51,999 bases of DNA from a virus. The position numbers were made by a program, and so were the translations under genes. This document shows, piece by piece, positions 41,737-49,548 of this stretch (the first letter of the stretch is position 1; each line of letters opens with the position of its first letter). The notes under the pieces are model-generated. The model saw nothing but the letters and a program-made list of their open reading frames with translations. It was not told the origin of the DNA and made no database searches. The DNA lies in IMG/VR virus record IMGVR_UViG_3300045742_000120, positions 1-51,999 of that record; one strand, given 5' to 3'.

Positions 41737-43209
41737 ATGAGTAAAATTAAAGAAAGCAAACAGCGGGTGCGCGAAGCTTGGCAGCAGGTTAATGCTGAGC
41801 GTGAAGCTGCTGAAATAATTACATACGGCAAAGTCCAACCCCATGTTATACCTTTTGAGGAGGCTGTGCTTGGTGCCTGTTTACTGGAAAAAGATGCTGT
41901 GCAAAAGGTGTCCACCATCTTAAAGGAGGGGGATTTTTATAAGCAGGCTAATAACCTTATTTATAGGGCAATGATTGACCTTTACGAAAGGCGACAGCCT
42001 GTTGACCTGCTGACTGTGATGGCAGAGCTAAAAGGAACCGGGGAGCTTGATAACGTTGGTGGGGCTGTTTACCTGGCTGAGCTTAGCAACAAAGTGGCCA
42101 GTGCAGCAAATATAGAATACCATGCTGTAGTGCTACAGCAAAAGTCTTACCTCCGGCACGTCATTTCTAGCTGCACCAAGATGATGGCAATGGGTTATGA
42201 TGAAACCGTGGATATCAATGACCTTTCGGAATTTGTGGAGGGTAAGCTTTTTGAGTTAACGCAAAAGGTGACACCGGGGGTAATACAGCCCTTTAAAAAG
42301 CACCTTAGTAACAGGATGGATGAGCATATTGCTAACAGCAAACTAGATAGCTCGGCTGTGCTTGGTGTGCCTACTGACTTTGCTGACCTTGATGCTATTA
42401 CCGGGGGGCTGCAAAAAGGCGACCTTATCTGTATTGCTGCCAGGCCATCAATGGGGAAGACTGCTTTTGTTAAAAGCTTAATTTATAAGCAGGCCGTAAA
42501 GCTTAATAAAAGCGTAGCAGTTTTTTCGATGGAGGAAACGGCTGGGATGTTCTGTGATGGCCTTATTGCAATCGATGCCTGCCTTAATGGTAGGACGGTC
42601 AAGCAGGCTAACAAATGGACGGACAACAGCCAGCAAAGAATATTTGACACTGTTGACCGGATTGGTAGTGCTAAGATATTTTTAGATGATACTAATAACA
42701 TATCAATTAGCTACCTGGCCAGCAAGCTGAGGGAGCTTAAGGCCAAATATGATATTGATATTGCTTATATTGACTACCTGCAAATAATGGATATCGGTGA
42801 GGGTTTTAACCGGGATGTGGAAATAGGTAAGGTGACTAAGCGGCTGAAAGGGCTGGCTAAAGAATTGGACATACCTATTGTGTTCCTAAGCCAGCTAAGC
42901 CGGGCAGTGCTAAAGACAGCCGATAAGCGACCAGACCTTAGCCACCTGCGAGAATCCGGTAACATAGAGCAGGACTGTGACTTTATCATGTTCCTGCACA
43001 GGCCGTGGTATTATGGCATGAAAGAAAATGCAGACGGCGACAGCACTGAAAAGCTCGGTGAGGGAATAATTGCTAAGCACCGACATGGGGAGTTAGCCAC
43101 AGTAGATTTTAAGTTTATCAACTGGATGCCTGCCTATTATGATGTCGATGAGGAGATTTGTGACCAGCCACCGGTACAAGGTGCAGACGGGGAAGATTTA
43201 CCATTTTAA
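41737..43209 (+). CDS. dnaB: Replicative DNA helicase, DnaB family
   Basis: A 490-residue protein with an N-terminal DnaB domain (about 35-140, EEAVLGACLLEKDAVQKV), a linker, and the RecA-like core: Walker A ARPSMGKT (235-242, Lys241), motif FSMEET (263-268), Walker B DIAYIDYLQI (341-350, Asp346), and SQLSR (385-389). It unwinds DNA at the fork as a hexamer. Length is usual for the family. Located three bases after the initiator, which probably loads it at the iterons. Confidence 0.95.
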   Translation: MSKIKESKQRVREAWQQVNAEREAAEIITYGKVQPHVIPFEEAVLGACLLEKDAVQKVSTILKEGDFYKQANNLIYRAMIDLYERRQPVDLLTVMAELKGTGELDNVGGAVYLAELSNKVASAANIEYHAVVLQQKSYLRHVISSCTKMMAMGYDETVDINDLSEFVEGKLFELTQKVTPGVIQPFKKHLSNRMDEHIANSKLDSSAVLGVPTDFADLDAITGGLQKGDLICIAARPSMGKTAFVKSLIYKQAVKLNKSVAVFSMEETAGMFCDGLIAIDACLNGRTVKQANKWTDNSQQRIFDTVDRIGSAKIFLDDTNNISISYLASKLRELKAKYDIDIAYIDYLQIMDIGEGFNRDVEIGKVTKRLKGLAKELDIPIVFLSQLSRAVLKTADKRPDLSHLRESGNIEQDCDFIMFLHRPWYYGMKENADGDSTEKLGEGIIAKHRHGELATVDFKFINWMPAYYDVDEEICDQPPVQGADGEDLPF

Positions 43210-43247
43210 CAATAAATTATTTTTAACTAATTTTTAATTCTAAAACT

Positions 43248-43469
43248 ATGTCTTTAAAAACAAAAACAAAAGCAAATTCTAAGGAATTATTTGCCCATGC
43301 CTTTAATATGATGAAAATGTTAAACGCAAATGCAATAACAATTGAAGAGGCTAAGGAGCAGGCTAATTTAGTTAAACAATGTAATAATATACTTCGATAC
43401 GAGTTAGACCGTGCCGTTGCCGAACAAAAGTTTGAGGGCATGGTTATCCGTGAAATAGAAGATAAATAA
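43248..43469 (+). CDS. Small helical protein in an AT-rich island
   Basis: A 73-residue helical, Lys/Glu-rich protein. The leader and gene are visibly A+T-richer than neighbours, with many AAA, ATA and TTA codons. No known family. Confidence 0.5.
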   Translation: MSLKTKTKANSKELFAHAFNMMKMLNANAITIEEAKEQANLVKQCNNILRYELDRAVAEQKFEGMVIREIEDK

Positions 43470-43476
43470 TACAGCA

Positions 43477-44016
43477 ATGCACTTAATAACAACGCTTTGT
43501 AAAATCAAAGCTCAATTAAAATCAAAAAGCCATAAGAGGTCTATTTCTAGGATTATAAACTCTTTAGTCAAAGATGAGTGTATAGAGTTTAAATTTGATG
43601 AAAAAAAGCTTTTAAAGATTGGGAAAAAAGGAACAAGAGGAAACAGCGGTATGATTAACAAAGCACAAAAAGCTGCTTTTGATTTAATTAAAGTTAATAC
43701 CGGTGTAGACTTAGATGACTACATAGACCTTTTGGATTCAAAAGGTTCTTCTGTTATGGGTGCTTTTGGTGAAAGCTATGATGAGGCTACAGATTTATTT
43801 TATACCCTATGTGCAAAGAGGTCTTTAATACTAAGTGTTAAAAACGAATTAACGGCATCGACAATTGAGTCTTTTGACCTTTATGCTGCACAAGAATATT
43901 ATAAACTTTATTGGCGGTACATGGAAAAATATGATATTAAAAAATCAGTTCCTTACCAAGAGTGGCCAATTTTAAAACGCGATAAAATACAATTAAATGA
44001 AGCGCACGGAAATTGA
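43477..44016 (+). CDS. AT-rich insert gene, unknown
   Basis: A 179-residue protein with a basic N-terminus (ITTLCKIKAQLKSKSHKRSI) and an acidic C-terminal half. Base composition is clearly more A+T-rich than dnaB before it and the gene after it. With the previous small gene it forms an island that looks acquired separately. It overlaps the next gene by 20 bases. Not recognised. Confidence 0.5.
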   Translation: MHLITTLCKIKAQLKSKSHKRSISRIINSLVKDECIEFKFDEKKLLKIGKKGTRGNSGMINKAQKAAFDLIKVNTGVDLDDYIDLLDSKGSSVMGAFGESYDEATDLFYTLCAKRSLILSVKNELTASTIESFDLYAAQEYYKLYWRYMEKYDIKKSVPYQEWPILKRDKIQLNEAHGN

Positions 44017-44698
44017 TTTGACAAAGCTTGTGAACCCTTATATTGACCTTAAGGATTATGCTGATAAGGTGGAGCTAAAAGGGGCTTATATTGGCCCTGC
44101 TGTAGTCTTTAAAAACAGCGTACAAAAGCAGCAGCTTATCTGTGATGAGGCTGCCATCATAAGCACTGAAGGTTTTGCTATTAAAACGCTCAACTGCTTT
44201 GAGTTTAACCTTACAGCAGGTAAGCTGCAGTTAACCGGTGGGGTGCAAATTATTGGTGACCTGCCCTTCCTGCTGCTTGATGGTGTCCATGTACGCAAGG
44301 GCGATGTCGGGCTGCACATGACACAGCATAACGGAACCGAAAAATATGGCACCATCATTATAAAAAATAGCAGCTTTTGTGACTGTGATAATGAGGGTGG
44401 GTATATTGGCAAGTATGCCAAAGACGAACCGGAGAAGGGTATAATCTACCCTAAGTCTAATTTTATCTATATTGAAAACTGTGACTTCCTGCGCAATGGC
44501 TATGACGGTTTCCAGCCTGCGCACACCAAGCAGCTAAAGGCTACCAATTGTGTGTTCGCTAAGAATGGCACCCGTGGCGTGGAATGGCATGGTAAGACCT
44601 TAATCTTAAACCCTGGCATCGAGCGTGCTGACATCGTTAATTGTGTGATTGACGGTAAGCAGCAGTTCTATGGTGTTGAAAAACTTTTTATATCGTGA
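43997..44698 (+). CDS. Cytosolic beta-helix protein
   Basis: A 233-residue protein with short strand repeats typical of a right-handed beta-helix: IIIKNSSFCDCDN (about 116), FIYIENCDFLRNGYDGF (about 155), LKATNCVFAKNGTRG (about 178), ADIVNCVIDG (about 212). No signal peptide, unlike the lipoprotein beta-helix at 24104. Beta-helix proteins are rare in replication regions; it may be a misplaced virion part or a carbohydrate- or DNA-binding protein. Confidence 0.55.
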   Translation: MKRTEIDLTKLVNPYIDLKDYADKVELKGAYIGPAVVFKNSVQKQQLICDEAAIISTEGFAIKTLNCFEFNLTAGKLQLTGGVQIIGDLPFLLLDGVHVRKGDVGLHMTQHNGTEKYGTIIIKNSSFCDCDNEGGYIGKYAKDEPEKGIIYPKSNFIYIENCDFLRNGYDGFQPAHTKQLKATNCVFAKNGTRGVEWHGKTLILNPGIERADIVNCVIDGKQQFYGVEKLFIS

Positions 44699-45177
44699 AC
44701 TGCTTAACTGATTTACCTGTACGATTAAAACAAACGGGCGATTGTTACGTGCCCTTTTTTAAAGGTTGTCACCTGCTGCAGCTTGATGAGCTACAGGTTG
44801 AGCTTCATGCCTGGATTGATTGGGCTTTCAGTGGCCACCGGGGCATAAGCCACAGCGATTATATGCGGAAAAGGGAAATGCTTGACCATTACAATTTCCA
44901 CAAAACAGGCTTACCACCGGTCGTCGTTGATGATTTATATAATGCGATAATATACTTTCCTGAATATGTTGAAATGGAGGTGGTGGTTGATAGGTCACTG
45001 CACTACCCCCAGCAGATTTATTATTGGGGCTTTTGCCCACCATCGGACAAATTTGTGAATGCCTTTACAGTAAAGCATTATGTCAACCACTTTGATGATA
45101 AAACAGGTGAGTTGAACTATTTAACCACGGAACAATTTAAAGGGCTTAATTATGAAAACCAACAAACAAAAATGTGA
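44695..45177 (+). CDS. Early-region protein, GTG start
   Basis: A 160-residue protein. The GTG start overlaps the previous stop as GTGA, the best start available. Aromatic- and His-rich (HAWIDWAFSGHRGISHSDYM). It overlaps the next gene by 26 bases. Not recognised. Confidence 0.5.
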   Translation: MNCLTDLPVRLKQTGDCYVPFFKGCHLLQLDELQVELHAWIDWAFSGHRGISHSDYMRKREMLDHYNFHKTGLPPVVVDDLYNAIIYFPEYVEMEVVVDRSLHYPQQIYYWGFCPPSDKFVNAFTVKHYVNHFDDKTGELNYLTTEQFKGLNYENQQTKM

Positions 45178-45514
45178 GGCAGCAATAGCAGACCGGGGCT
45201 TTGTCTGTGCCTGCTGTGGTGGCACCCTGGCTGCTGAGAAGGTGGTAAAGGAAAGGAACAGCGACTTTGCAATATATATAGCCACCTGCACCCAATGTGG
45301 GGCACAGGGGGCAGGGTGTGCCCCTGAGGTGTACCACCTGGCCCGCTATGCTGTGGAAAATGGCAGGCTGCCCGGTGGTATGCTAGATAAAAAACATCCT
45401 GACTATGAGCAGTGGGTGCAGGTGCAGGCAAAAAGGCTGCACCCTATTGTTTCGTGTGTGCTACACCAATCGGTTAAGCGGGGGTATATGACATTTAAAA
45501 TACCCTTAGATTAA
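45152..45514 (+). CDS. Small zinc-ribbon-like protein
   Basis: A 120-residue protein with CACCGG (about 19-24) and CTQCGAQGAGC (about 46-56): two Cys pairs that would form a zinc ribbon, then a helical part. Its start is inside the end of the previous gene. Function unknown. Confidence 0.55.
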   Translation: MKTNKQKCEAAIADRGFVCACCGGTLAAEKVVKERNSDFAIYIATCTQCGAQGAGCAPEVYHLARYAVENGRLPGGMLDKKHPDYEQWVQVQAKRLHPIVSCVLHQSVKRGYMTFKIPLD

Positions 45515-45548
45515 GGGTTTTCAATAACGTTTTTTAAAGACTAAAATA

Positions 45549-45998
45549 ATGGCTAAAGCAAAAGCAAACAAAGGTCAATTGCAGTTAATGACCATTCCAG
45601 ACCTTAAAAAAGATGCCTATACGGTGCAGACGGGCACGGTACCTAAAGAGTTTACCAGGCCCGTAAAAGTAAACGACTTTACCACCAACATCAAAGCGGT
45701 GCTAAAGCTTAACCATAAGAAAAATTCTTATGAGGTAAACAGCCGCATACTGTGGAGCCAGGTGAGCGAAAACAGGGATGTGATGGTAGCTGTTTTTCAA
45801 GCAAAATTTGCCATCGAAATGATTGCAATTGAGGCCGGGGAAAAGTGGCGCAAAGAGCGCATAGAAGCGGAGGAGGATAGCGACGAAAACCAGACGAAGA
45901 TTGAAGAGGCTTTAGCTGCTACCGGTGGCGAGCTTGGGATGGGGTTTGGTGATGGTGATGAGGAACATGGTGTGCCTATTGCCAACGGTAACGACTAA
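45549..45998 (+). CDS. Small protein with acidic tail
   Basis: A 149-residue protein. N-terminal part is beta/alpha and basic (residues 1-70); helix KFAIEMIAIEAGEKWRKERI (about 86-105); then a very acidic region and a Gly/Asp-rich tail. An acidic tail is found in ssDNA-binding proteins, but no OB-fold pattern is clear. Not recognised. Confidence 0.45.
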   Translation: MAKAKANKGQLQLMTIPDLKKDAYTVQTGTVPKEFTRPVKVNDFTTNIKAVLKLNHKKNSYEVNSRILWSQVSENRDVMVAVFQAKFAIEMIAIEAGEKWRKERIEAEEDSDENQTKIEEALAATGGELGMGFGDGDEEHGVPIANGND

Positions 45999-46009
45999 CA
46001 AAAAAAAGG

Positions 46010-46034
46010 GTGCCCGGCACTGCTGCTGGGTGCC
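46010..46034 (+). promoter_or_regulatory. Intergenic hairpin, GGTGCC family
   Basis: GGTGCCCGGCA and TGCTGGGTGCC pair over 11 positions with three wobble pairs, short loop. It follows a run of A after the 45549 gene and precedes the repeated 12-mer ACCAATTTAGCA (46041-46052). Confidence 0.45.
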
Positions 46035-46065
46035 TTATTAACCAATTTAGCAAAATACAAAACAG

Positions 46066-46650
46066 ATGATTTTATCATTTTCTTCTAAGTGGCCAGGTGG
46101 CCATCCTACTAACTTTTTCAAGATGATACGGGCAGGGCAAAAGCCCCAAACCATACGCAAGGGTGAACGGTTTAAAGCCGGGGATAAGGTGCATCACTGG
46201 ATGGGCAGCCCACGGCAAAAGGGCAGGGGTTCTTATGCTTTCAGTTTACCATTTATAAAAGCTGACTTTTGGTATTGTGACCACGATACGATAGCGGAAG
46301 GGGTTTACAGCCCCGATGAAATGAATGCCCTTTTCCCTGAGTGTGATACGGTGCCACATTTTGTAGCTGTGCCACTGGTTTATGCTGTTGAGCATATTAG
46401 TATTTACCACCCACGGACAGGCGATAAGCACGTTAAGATAGGCAGCCAGGAGTTAGATGAAAAGGAGCTTAAAAGGCTCATTGTCACCGATGGCTTTGCC
46501 TGGGGTGAAGCTTTTACGGGTGTTAATGCTGTTGATTTGTTTTGGTCGTATTTTACCCCTGAAAGGGCATCATATTTCAAAGGGCAGATAATACACTGGC
46601 AGGAGGGTAACCTATATAATGCGGACGAGGCTGATATCATTGACCTATGA
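46066..46650 (+). CDS. ASCH-domain protein
   Basis: A 194-residue protein. IRAGQKPQTIRKGERFKAGD with KVHHWMG (21-47) is the ASCH signature (I-x2-G-x-K-x2-T-I-R ... G-D), and DGFAWGEAF ... DLFWSYF ... IIHW near the end matches phage ASCH proteins. The PUA-like fold binds RNA or modified nucleobases, which fits a phage that may carry modified DNA. Coupled to the next gene by ATGA. Confidence 0.7.
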   Translation: MILSFSSKWPGGHPTNFFKMIRAGQKPQTIRKGERFKAGDKVHHWMGSPRQKGRGSYAFSLPFIKADFWYCDHDTIAEGVYSPDEMNALFPECDTVPHFVAVPLVYAVEHISIYHPRTGDKHVKIGSQELDEKELKRLIVTDGFAWGEAFTGVNAVDLFWSYFTPERASYFKGQIIHWQEGNLYNADEADIIDL

Positions 46651-47054
46651 AAAAGAAGCGCACAGGCAATGGTACCATCAACAGCCAAAACCTATACACG
46701 ATGATGAACTTCCCGTGGGTATGGAATTGGAAGTTTGGCATAACAGGGAAAAGGGTAGGCCAGCGGGCCAAAGAAATAAACAGCGAAATGCCGTGGTATT
46801 GCGGTTGGTTCCTTCCTATGTCATGGGTTAAGGTGACTTTTGCTTATAATATTGAGCAGGGCTTCTTAGACCTTACATGGTGGGCACAGTGTACCGTATG
46901 GGGCCACGGGGGCACTGAGGTGAGGTTTATCTTCCCTTCGGTTATCGTATGGGCCATTGTCTTAGCTGCTGCTATTGTACGCAATTACGGGGCTTTTCTG
47001 CTTAGGTGGGTATTACCACCGGCTGCCCTGCTTTACTTACTTGAAAACTTTTAA
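46647..47054 (+). CDS. Trp-rich membrane protein
   Basis: A 135-residue protein with many Trp residues (for example FPWVWNWKFG, WYCGWFLPMSW) and membrane segments near 92-112 and 115-132. ATGA overlap with the ASCH gene. Not recognised. Confidence 0.5.
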   Translation: MKKKRTGNGTINSQNLYTMMNFPWVWNWKFGITGKRVGQRAKEINSEMPWYCGWFLPMSWVKVTFAYNIEQGFLDLTWWAQCTVWGHGGTEVRFIFPSVIVWAIVLAAAIVRNYGAFLLRWVLPPAALLYLLENF

Positions 47055-47059
47055 ACAAA

Positions 47060-47833
47060 ATGGAAAAACGTAGACCGACAGTATTAATTGGCATCGACCC
47101 GAGCTTTGTAAACTTTGGGGTTTGCTTATACTGGCCAGAGAAAAAAAAGATGCTGCTACACATGGCAGAAATGATGCACGCTGTAAGGTGGATAAGCACC
47201 ACCTTAAAGGCTGAGGGCTTGACCATACGTGATACCCTGGCCTTTGTAGAAGACCCAAACCTGAACAATGCAGTATTTGGGATGTGGGCAATGGTGGAGC
47301 GTGAAATGGTTGCATACGTTATCTACGAAAAATGGATAGCCCGTGGCCGCAATGGTAAGCCACCCCGAAGGGTAGTTAAGGCCGATGTCGAAAGTGTATT
47401 CCGGAGGGCAATGAAACGGGCACAGGACTTAGGTAAGAACAAAGAAAGTGCTACCCAAATAATGAAAATGCTCCATGAGCAGGGTGTCCATTATATACAG
47501 GTGGCACCGAGCGAAAGGGATAAAGCCTACCGGGAGGAATTTATAAAGGGCGATGATGGCAAGAAGAAAAAAACCATAGTAAGGCAGCAGGCCAAAGCAC
47601 TAAGATTTCCCACCAAAACCACACAAGCACAATTTACAGAGCTTACAGGGCACAAGGGCAGCACCTCAGAACACGCAAGGGATGCCGCCACCCTTGTGTA
47701 TGGCAGGACGATAACAAATGCCATATACCTGGCCACAGTGGATGCAGCAAAACGGGGCAGGCGGCCACCATCCTACCCGGCACCACACAATAGCAATGAA
47801 TATCTTTTTTCACGCAATAAGGAAGCAGAATAA
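47060..47833 (+). CDS. RuvC-like Holliday junction resolvase
   Basis: A 257-residue protein with the RNase-H-fold acidic residues: Asp13 in LIGIDPSFVNFGVCL, Glu64 in AFVEDPN, and His205/Asp208 in SEHARDAATLVYG. Basic linkers surround them (PPRRVVKADVESVFRRAMKR). Phage RuvC-like enzymes resolve branched DNA before packaging. Bacterial RuvC is about 170 residues, so this one has an insert (about 90-190). Its stop overlaps the next start (TAATG). Confidence 0.8.
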   Translation: MEKRRPTVLIGIDPSFVNFGVCLYWPEKKKMLLHMAEMMHAVRWISTTLKAEGLTIRDTLAFVEDPNLNNAVFGMWAMVEREMVAYVIYEKWIARGRNGKPPRRVVKADVESVFRRAMKRAQDLGKNKESATQIMKMLHEQGVHYIQVAPSERDKAYREEFIKGDDGKKKKTIVRQQAKALRFPTKTTQAQFTELTGHKGSTSEHARDAATLVYGRTITNAIYLATVDAAKRGRRPPSYPAPHNSNEYLFSRNKEAE

Positions 47834-48222
47834 TGGAGCCAATAATTATATCAACAATAGCAATAGCAGCCTTTGCCCTAACTGATGGCATGAGTGATGC
47901 CTGGCTGTTTAGGGATTTTGCTACCAGGCAAGTAACAGCGAACACCAAATGGCACCGGTGGCAGGCAGCCCGTCAAGGCTTGTTTATCACCTTTTGTGCT
48001 TGGTACTGTGGGCAGTGGGCTTTCCTGCTGCTAGGTGCTGCAGCCTTTTGGTTGGTACATGACGGGGTGGTTAATTTGGTAGGGCTGCAGCGGCCTTTCT
48101 TTTACGTGGGCACCACGGCTGCCATTGATCGATTCTTTCAAAGCCTGCCCTTTCCTGAGCTTGCGATGGCTGCTGCTAAGGTGGTAGCCCTGGCAGCCGG
48201 TTTATACTTAACCTTTCAATAA
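47833..48222 (+). CDS. Multi-span membrane protein
   Basis: A 129-residue protein with three or four hydrophobic segments (about 4-20, 48-80, 108-127). The last one (ALAAGLYLTF) is repeated in the next micro-ORF. Not recognised; a superinfection or membrane-modifying role is possible. Confidence 0.5.
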   Translation: MEPIIISTIAIAAFALTDGMSDAWLFRDFATRQVTANTKWHRWQAARQGLFITFCAWYCGQWAFLLLGAAAFWLVHDGVVNLVGLQRPFFYVGTTAAIDRFFQSLPFPELAMAAAKVVALAAGLYLTFQ

Positions 48223-48290
48223 AATTATTATGGAGCTATTGATTACTCTGGCAAAGGTTTTACTACTGGCAGCCGGTTTATACTTAACCT
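48190..48290 (+). repeat. 25-bp direct repeat pair
   Basis: CTGGCAGCCGGTTTATACTTAACCT is found at 48190-48214 and again, identical, at 48266-48290. It encodes LAAGLYLT at the end of the 47833 gene and again in the following small ORF: a tandem duplication of one membrane helix. Confidence 0.85.
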
Positions 48291-48322
48291 ATAAAACAAC
48301 TGAAAGATATGAACAAGATTGA
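48230..48322 (+). CDS. 30-residue membrane micro-ORF
   Basis: ATG 48230 to TGA 48320 encodes MELLITLAKVLLLAAGLYLT plus a polar tail (YKTTERYEQD). It fills the gap between two accepted genes, overlaps the next start by 14 bases, and copies the last helix of the previous protein. A coupled single-span peptide is likely. Confidence 0.45.
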   Translation: MELLITLAKVLLLAAGLYLTYKTTERYEQD

Positions 48323-48626
48323 AAATTTTACAGTCGCAGCAGTAGCGGGTTTTATGACTGGCCTGGCTGCTTTTACAATTGGCATTTTTATTTCCTTTGC
48401 CTTTAAGCCAGAAAGGCCACAGCCACCACCACAGCAGGTGCAGGCAGCAACAGGGGAATATAAAAAGGGTGTTGTCGATGCCCTGCTTTGCACAGGTGGG
48501 GGTAATGGGGAAGCGTTATTTAATAACCAATGTTATAACGCTCTACTAAACGATGGAAGTGTAAACACTACCGGGGAAAATTCCCCTGCTATTAAAAGCA
48601 CCGGTGATGTTTCTATAAGCTATTAA
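48309..48626 (+). CDS. Single-span membrane protein
   Basis: A 105-residue protein with one membrane segment (about 8-32), a Pro/Gln linker (RPQPPPQQVQ), and a small soluble end with two Cys that may pair (LLCTGG, NNQCYN). Layout recalls spanins and other envelope subunits, but it is far from the lysis genes. Not recognised. Confidence 0.5.
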   Translation: MNKIENFTVAAVAGFMTGLAAFTIGIFISFAFKPERPQPPPQQVQAATGEYKKGVVDALLCTGGGNGEALFNNQCYNALLNDGSVNTTGENSPAIKSTGDVSISY

Positions 48627-48689
48627 TTGTGCTACCTTAGCAGTAGAATATTGTTTGTTTATTTTGATTTTTTCCTGCTGTTTAAATGT

Positions 48690-48722
48690 GGGGCTACTTG
48701 TCAAAAGGTAGCCCCCGTTTTT
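48690..48722 (+). terminator. Rho-independent terminator
   Basis: GGGGCTACTT (48690-48699) pairs with AGGTAGCCCC (48706-48715), one wobble pair, six-base loop, then CGTTTTT. It ends the replication operon before the ParB-dioxygenase-terminase cassette. Confidence 0.85.
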
Positions 48723-48739
48723 ATGATATGATAATTGAT

Positions 48740-48747
48740 TATATTTA
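48740..48747 (+). promoter_or_regulatory. Candidate -7 element for the ParB-dioxygenase cassette
   Basis: TATATTTA matches seven of eight bases of TAnnTTTG and lies 22 bases before the ParB-like start, right after a terminator where a promoter is needed. The -33 box is poor. No copy of the AT-rich operator is present here, so this cassette may be controlled differently. Confidence 0.3.
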
Positions 48748-48769
48748 TGCCAATAAAAAAGCCTAAAAG

Positions 48770-49399
48770 ATGGTAAAAGATAGGATTTTAAAGCTTGAAA
48801 AAATAGACTGGAACAAGCTGCATTCCCTGCAGCCGGATAATATAAAATCTAGCTTTTACCGGGAGCGGCTAAGGCATTCGATTAATAAATATGGTATTGC
48901 CCGGCCTTTTGCAGTATGGGAAAGCGAGGGGGTAATTTATTCCATAGATGGGCACCAACGCAAAGATGAGCTTAACAAAATGATCGCTTCCGGGGTTAAG
49001 ATACCTAAAAAGCTATCGGCCTATTTTATAGATGCAAAGGATAAGGAGGAAGCCATTAAAATCCTGCTAGAAGTATTTAACCAGGAAACATCCCAAATGG
49101 ATGAAGCGGTGCTAAACGAATGGCTGCAGCAGGTAGAAGATTTTGACACCACTGACATAGACTTTGATGTTTTAGACGTGAAAGTGGATTACGCTTTTAA
49201 GGGTAAAAATTATGATGGCCTTGACCAGCTTTCAAAGCTTGACAAGTTTATGGGGGCAGAATTAAAAAGGCTATTCCTAGTGTTCAGTTCAGGGGAATTT
49301 AACAATGTCGTCGAGTGGTTCAAAATGCTTAGGGAAAAGCATTCAGTCGATGATAATTCAAGCGTCATATTAAAACTAATGGAAAATGAAAACCTTTAA
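48770..49399 (+). CDS. ParB-N-domain protein
   Basis: A 209-residue protein with the ParB N-terminal fold: RLRHSINKYGIARPFAVWES (33-52) and YSIDGHQRKDELN (57-69), where DGHQR replaces the usual G-x-R-R box. This fold binds nucleotides and is found in nucleases, sulfiredoxin-like enzymes and phage modification systems. The C-terminal half (about 130-209) lacks the ParB helix-turn-helix, so plasmid-type partition is unlikely. Next to the dioxygenase and terminase genes, it may act on modified or unmodified DNA. Confidence 0.7.
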   Translation: MVKDRILKLEKIDWNKLHSLQPDNIKSSFYRERLRHSINKYGIARPFAVWESEGVIYSIDGHQRKDELNKMIASGVKIPKKLSAYFIDAKDKEEAIKILLEVFNQETSQMDEAVLNEWLQQVEDFDTTDIDFDVLDVKVDYAFKGKNYDGLDQLSKLDKFMGAELKRLFLVFSSGEFNNVVEWFKMLREKHSVDDNSSVILKLMENENL

Positions 49400-49541
49400 T
49401 TTAATTAAAACTAAAGACTGCAGCAGCCTGCTAAAAGAAACCCCCGTGGCGGGTGATTATAGTGTACTTATAAATGAGGACACCCTATTTATAAAAGGCG
49501 GTGACTGTTGGCCTTTACATAAATATATCAAAGCTTTTTAA
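49386..49541 (+). CDS. 51-residue protein between ParB-like and dioxygenase genes
   Basis: ATG 49386 overlaps the previous gene by 14 bases; the ORF ends at TAA 49541, seven bases before the dioxygenase ATG. The product starts MKTFNLIKTKDCSSLL and ends KGGDCWPLHKYIKAF; two Cys. Perfect fit into the gap and coding-like composition support it. Function unknown, possibly a partner of the dioxygenase. Confidence 0.6.
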   Translation: MKTFNLIKTKDCSSLLKETPVAGDYSVLINEDTLFIKGGDCWPLHKYIKAF

Positions 49542-49548
49542 CCCGGAA

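Noticed and set aside
49501-49548. GTG start for the dioxygenase
   Set aside because: It lies inside the 51-residue gene; ATG 49549 follows that gene's stop by seven bases and keeps the whole catalytic domain.
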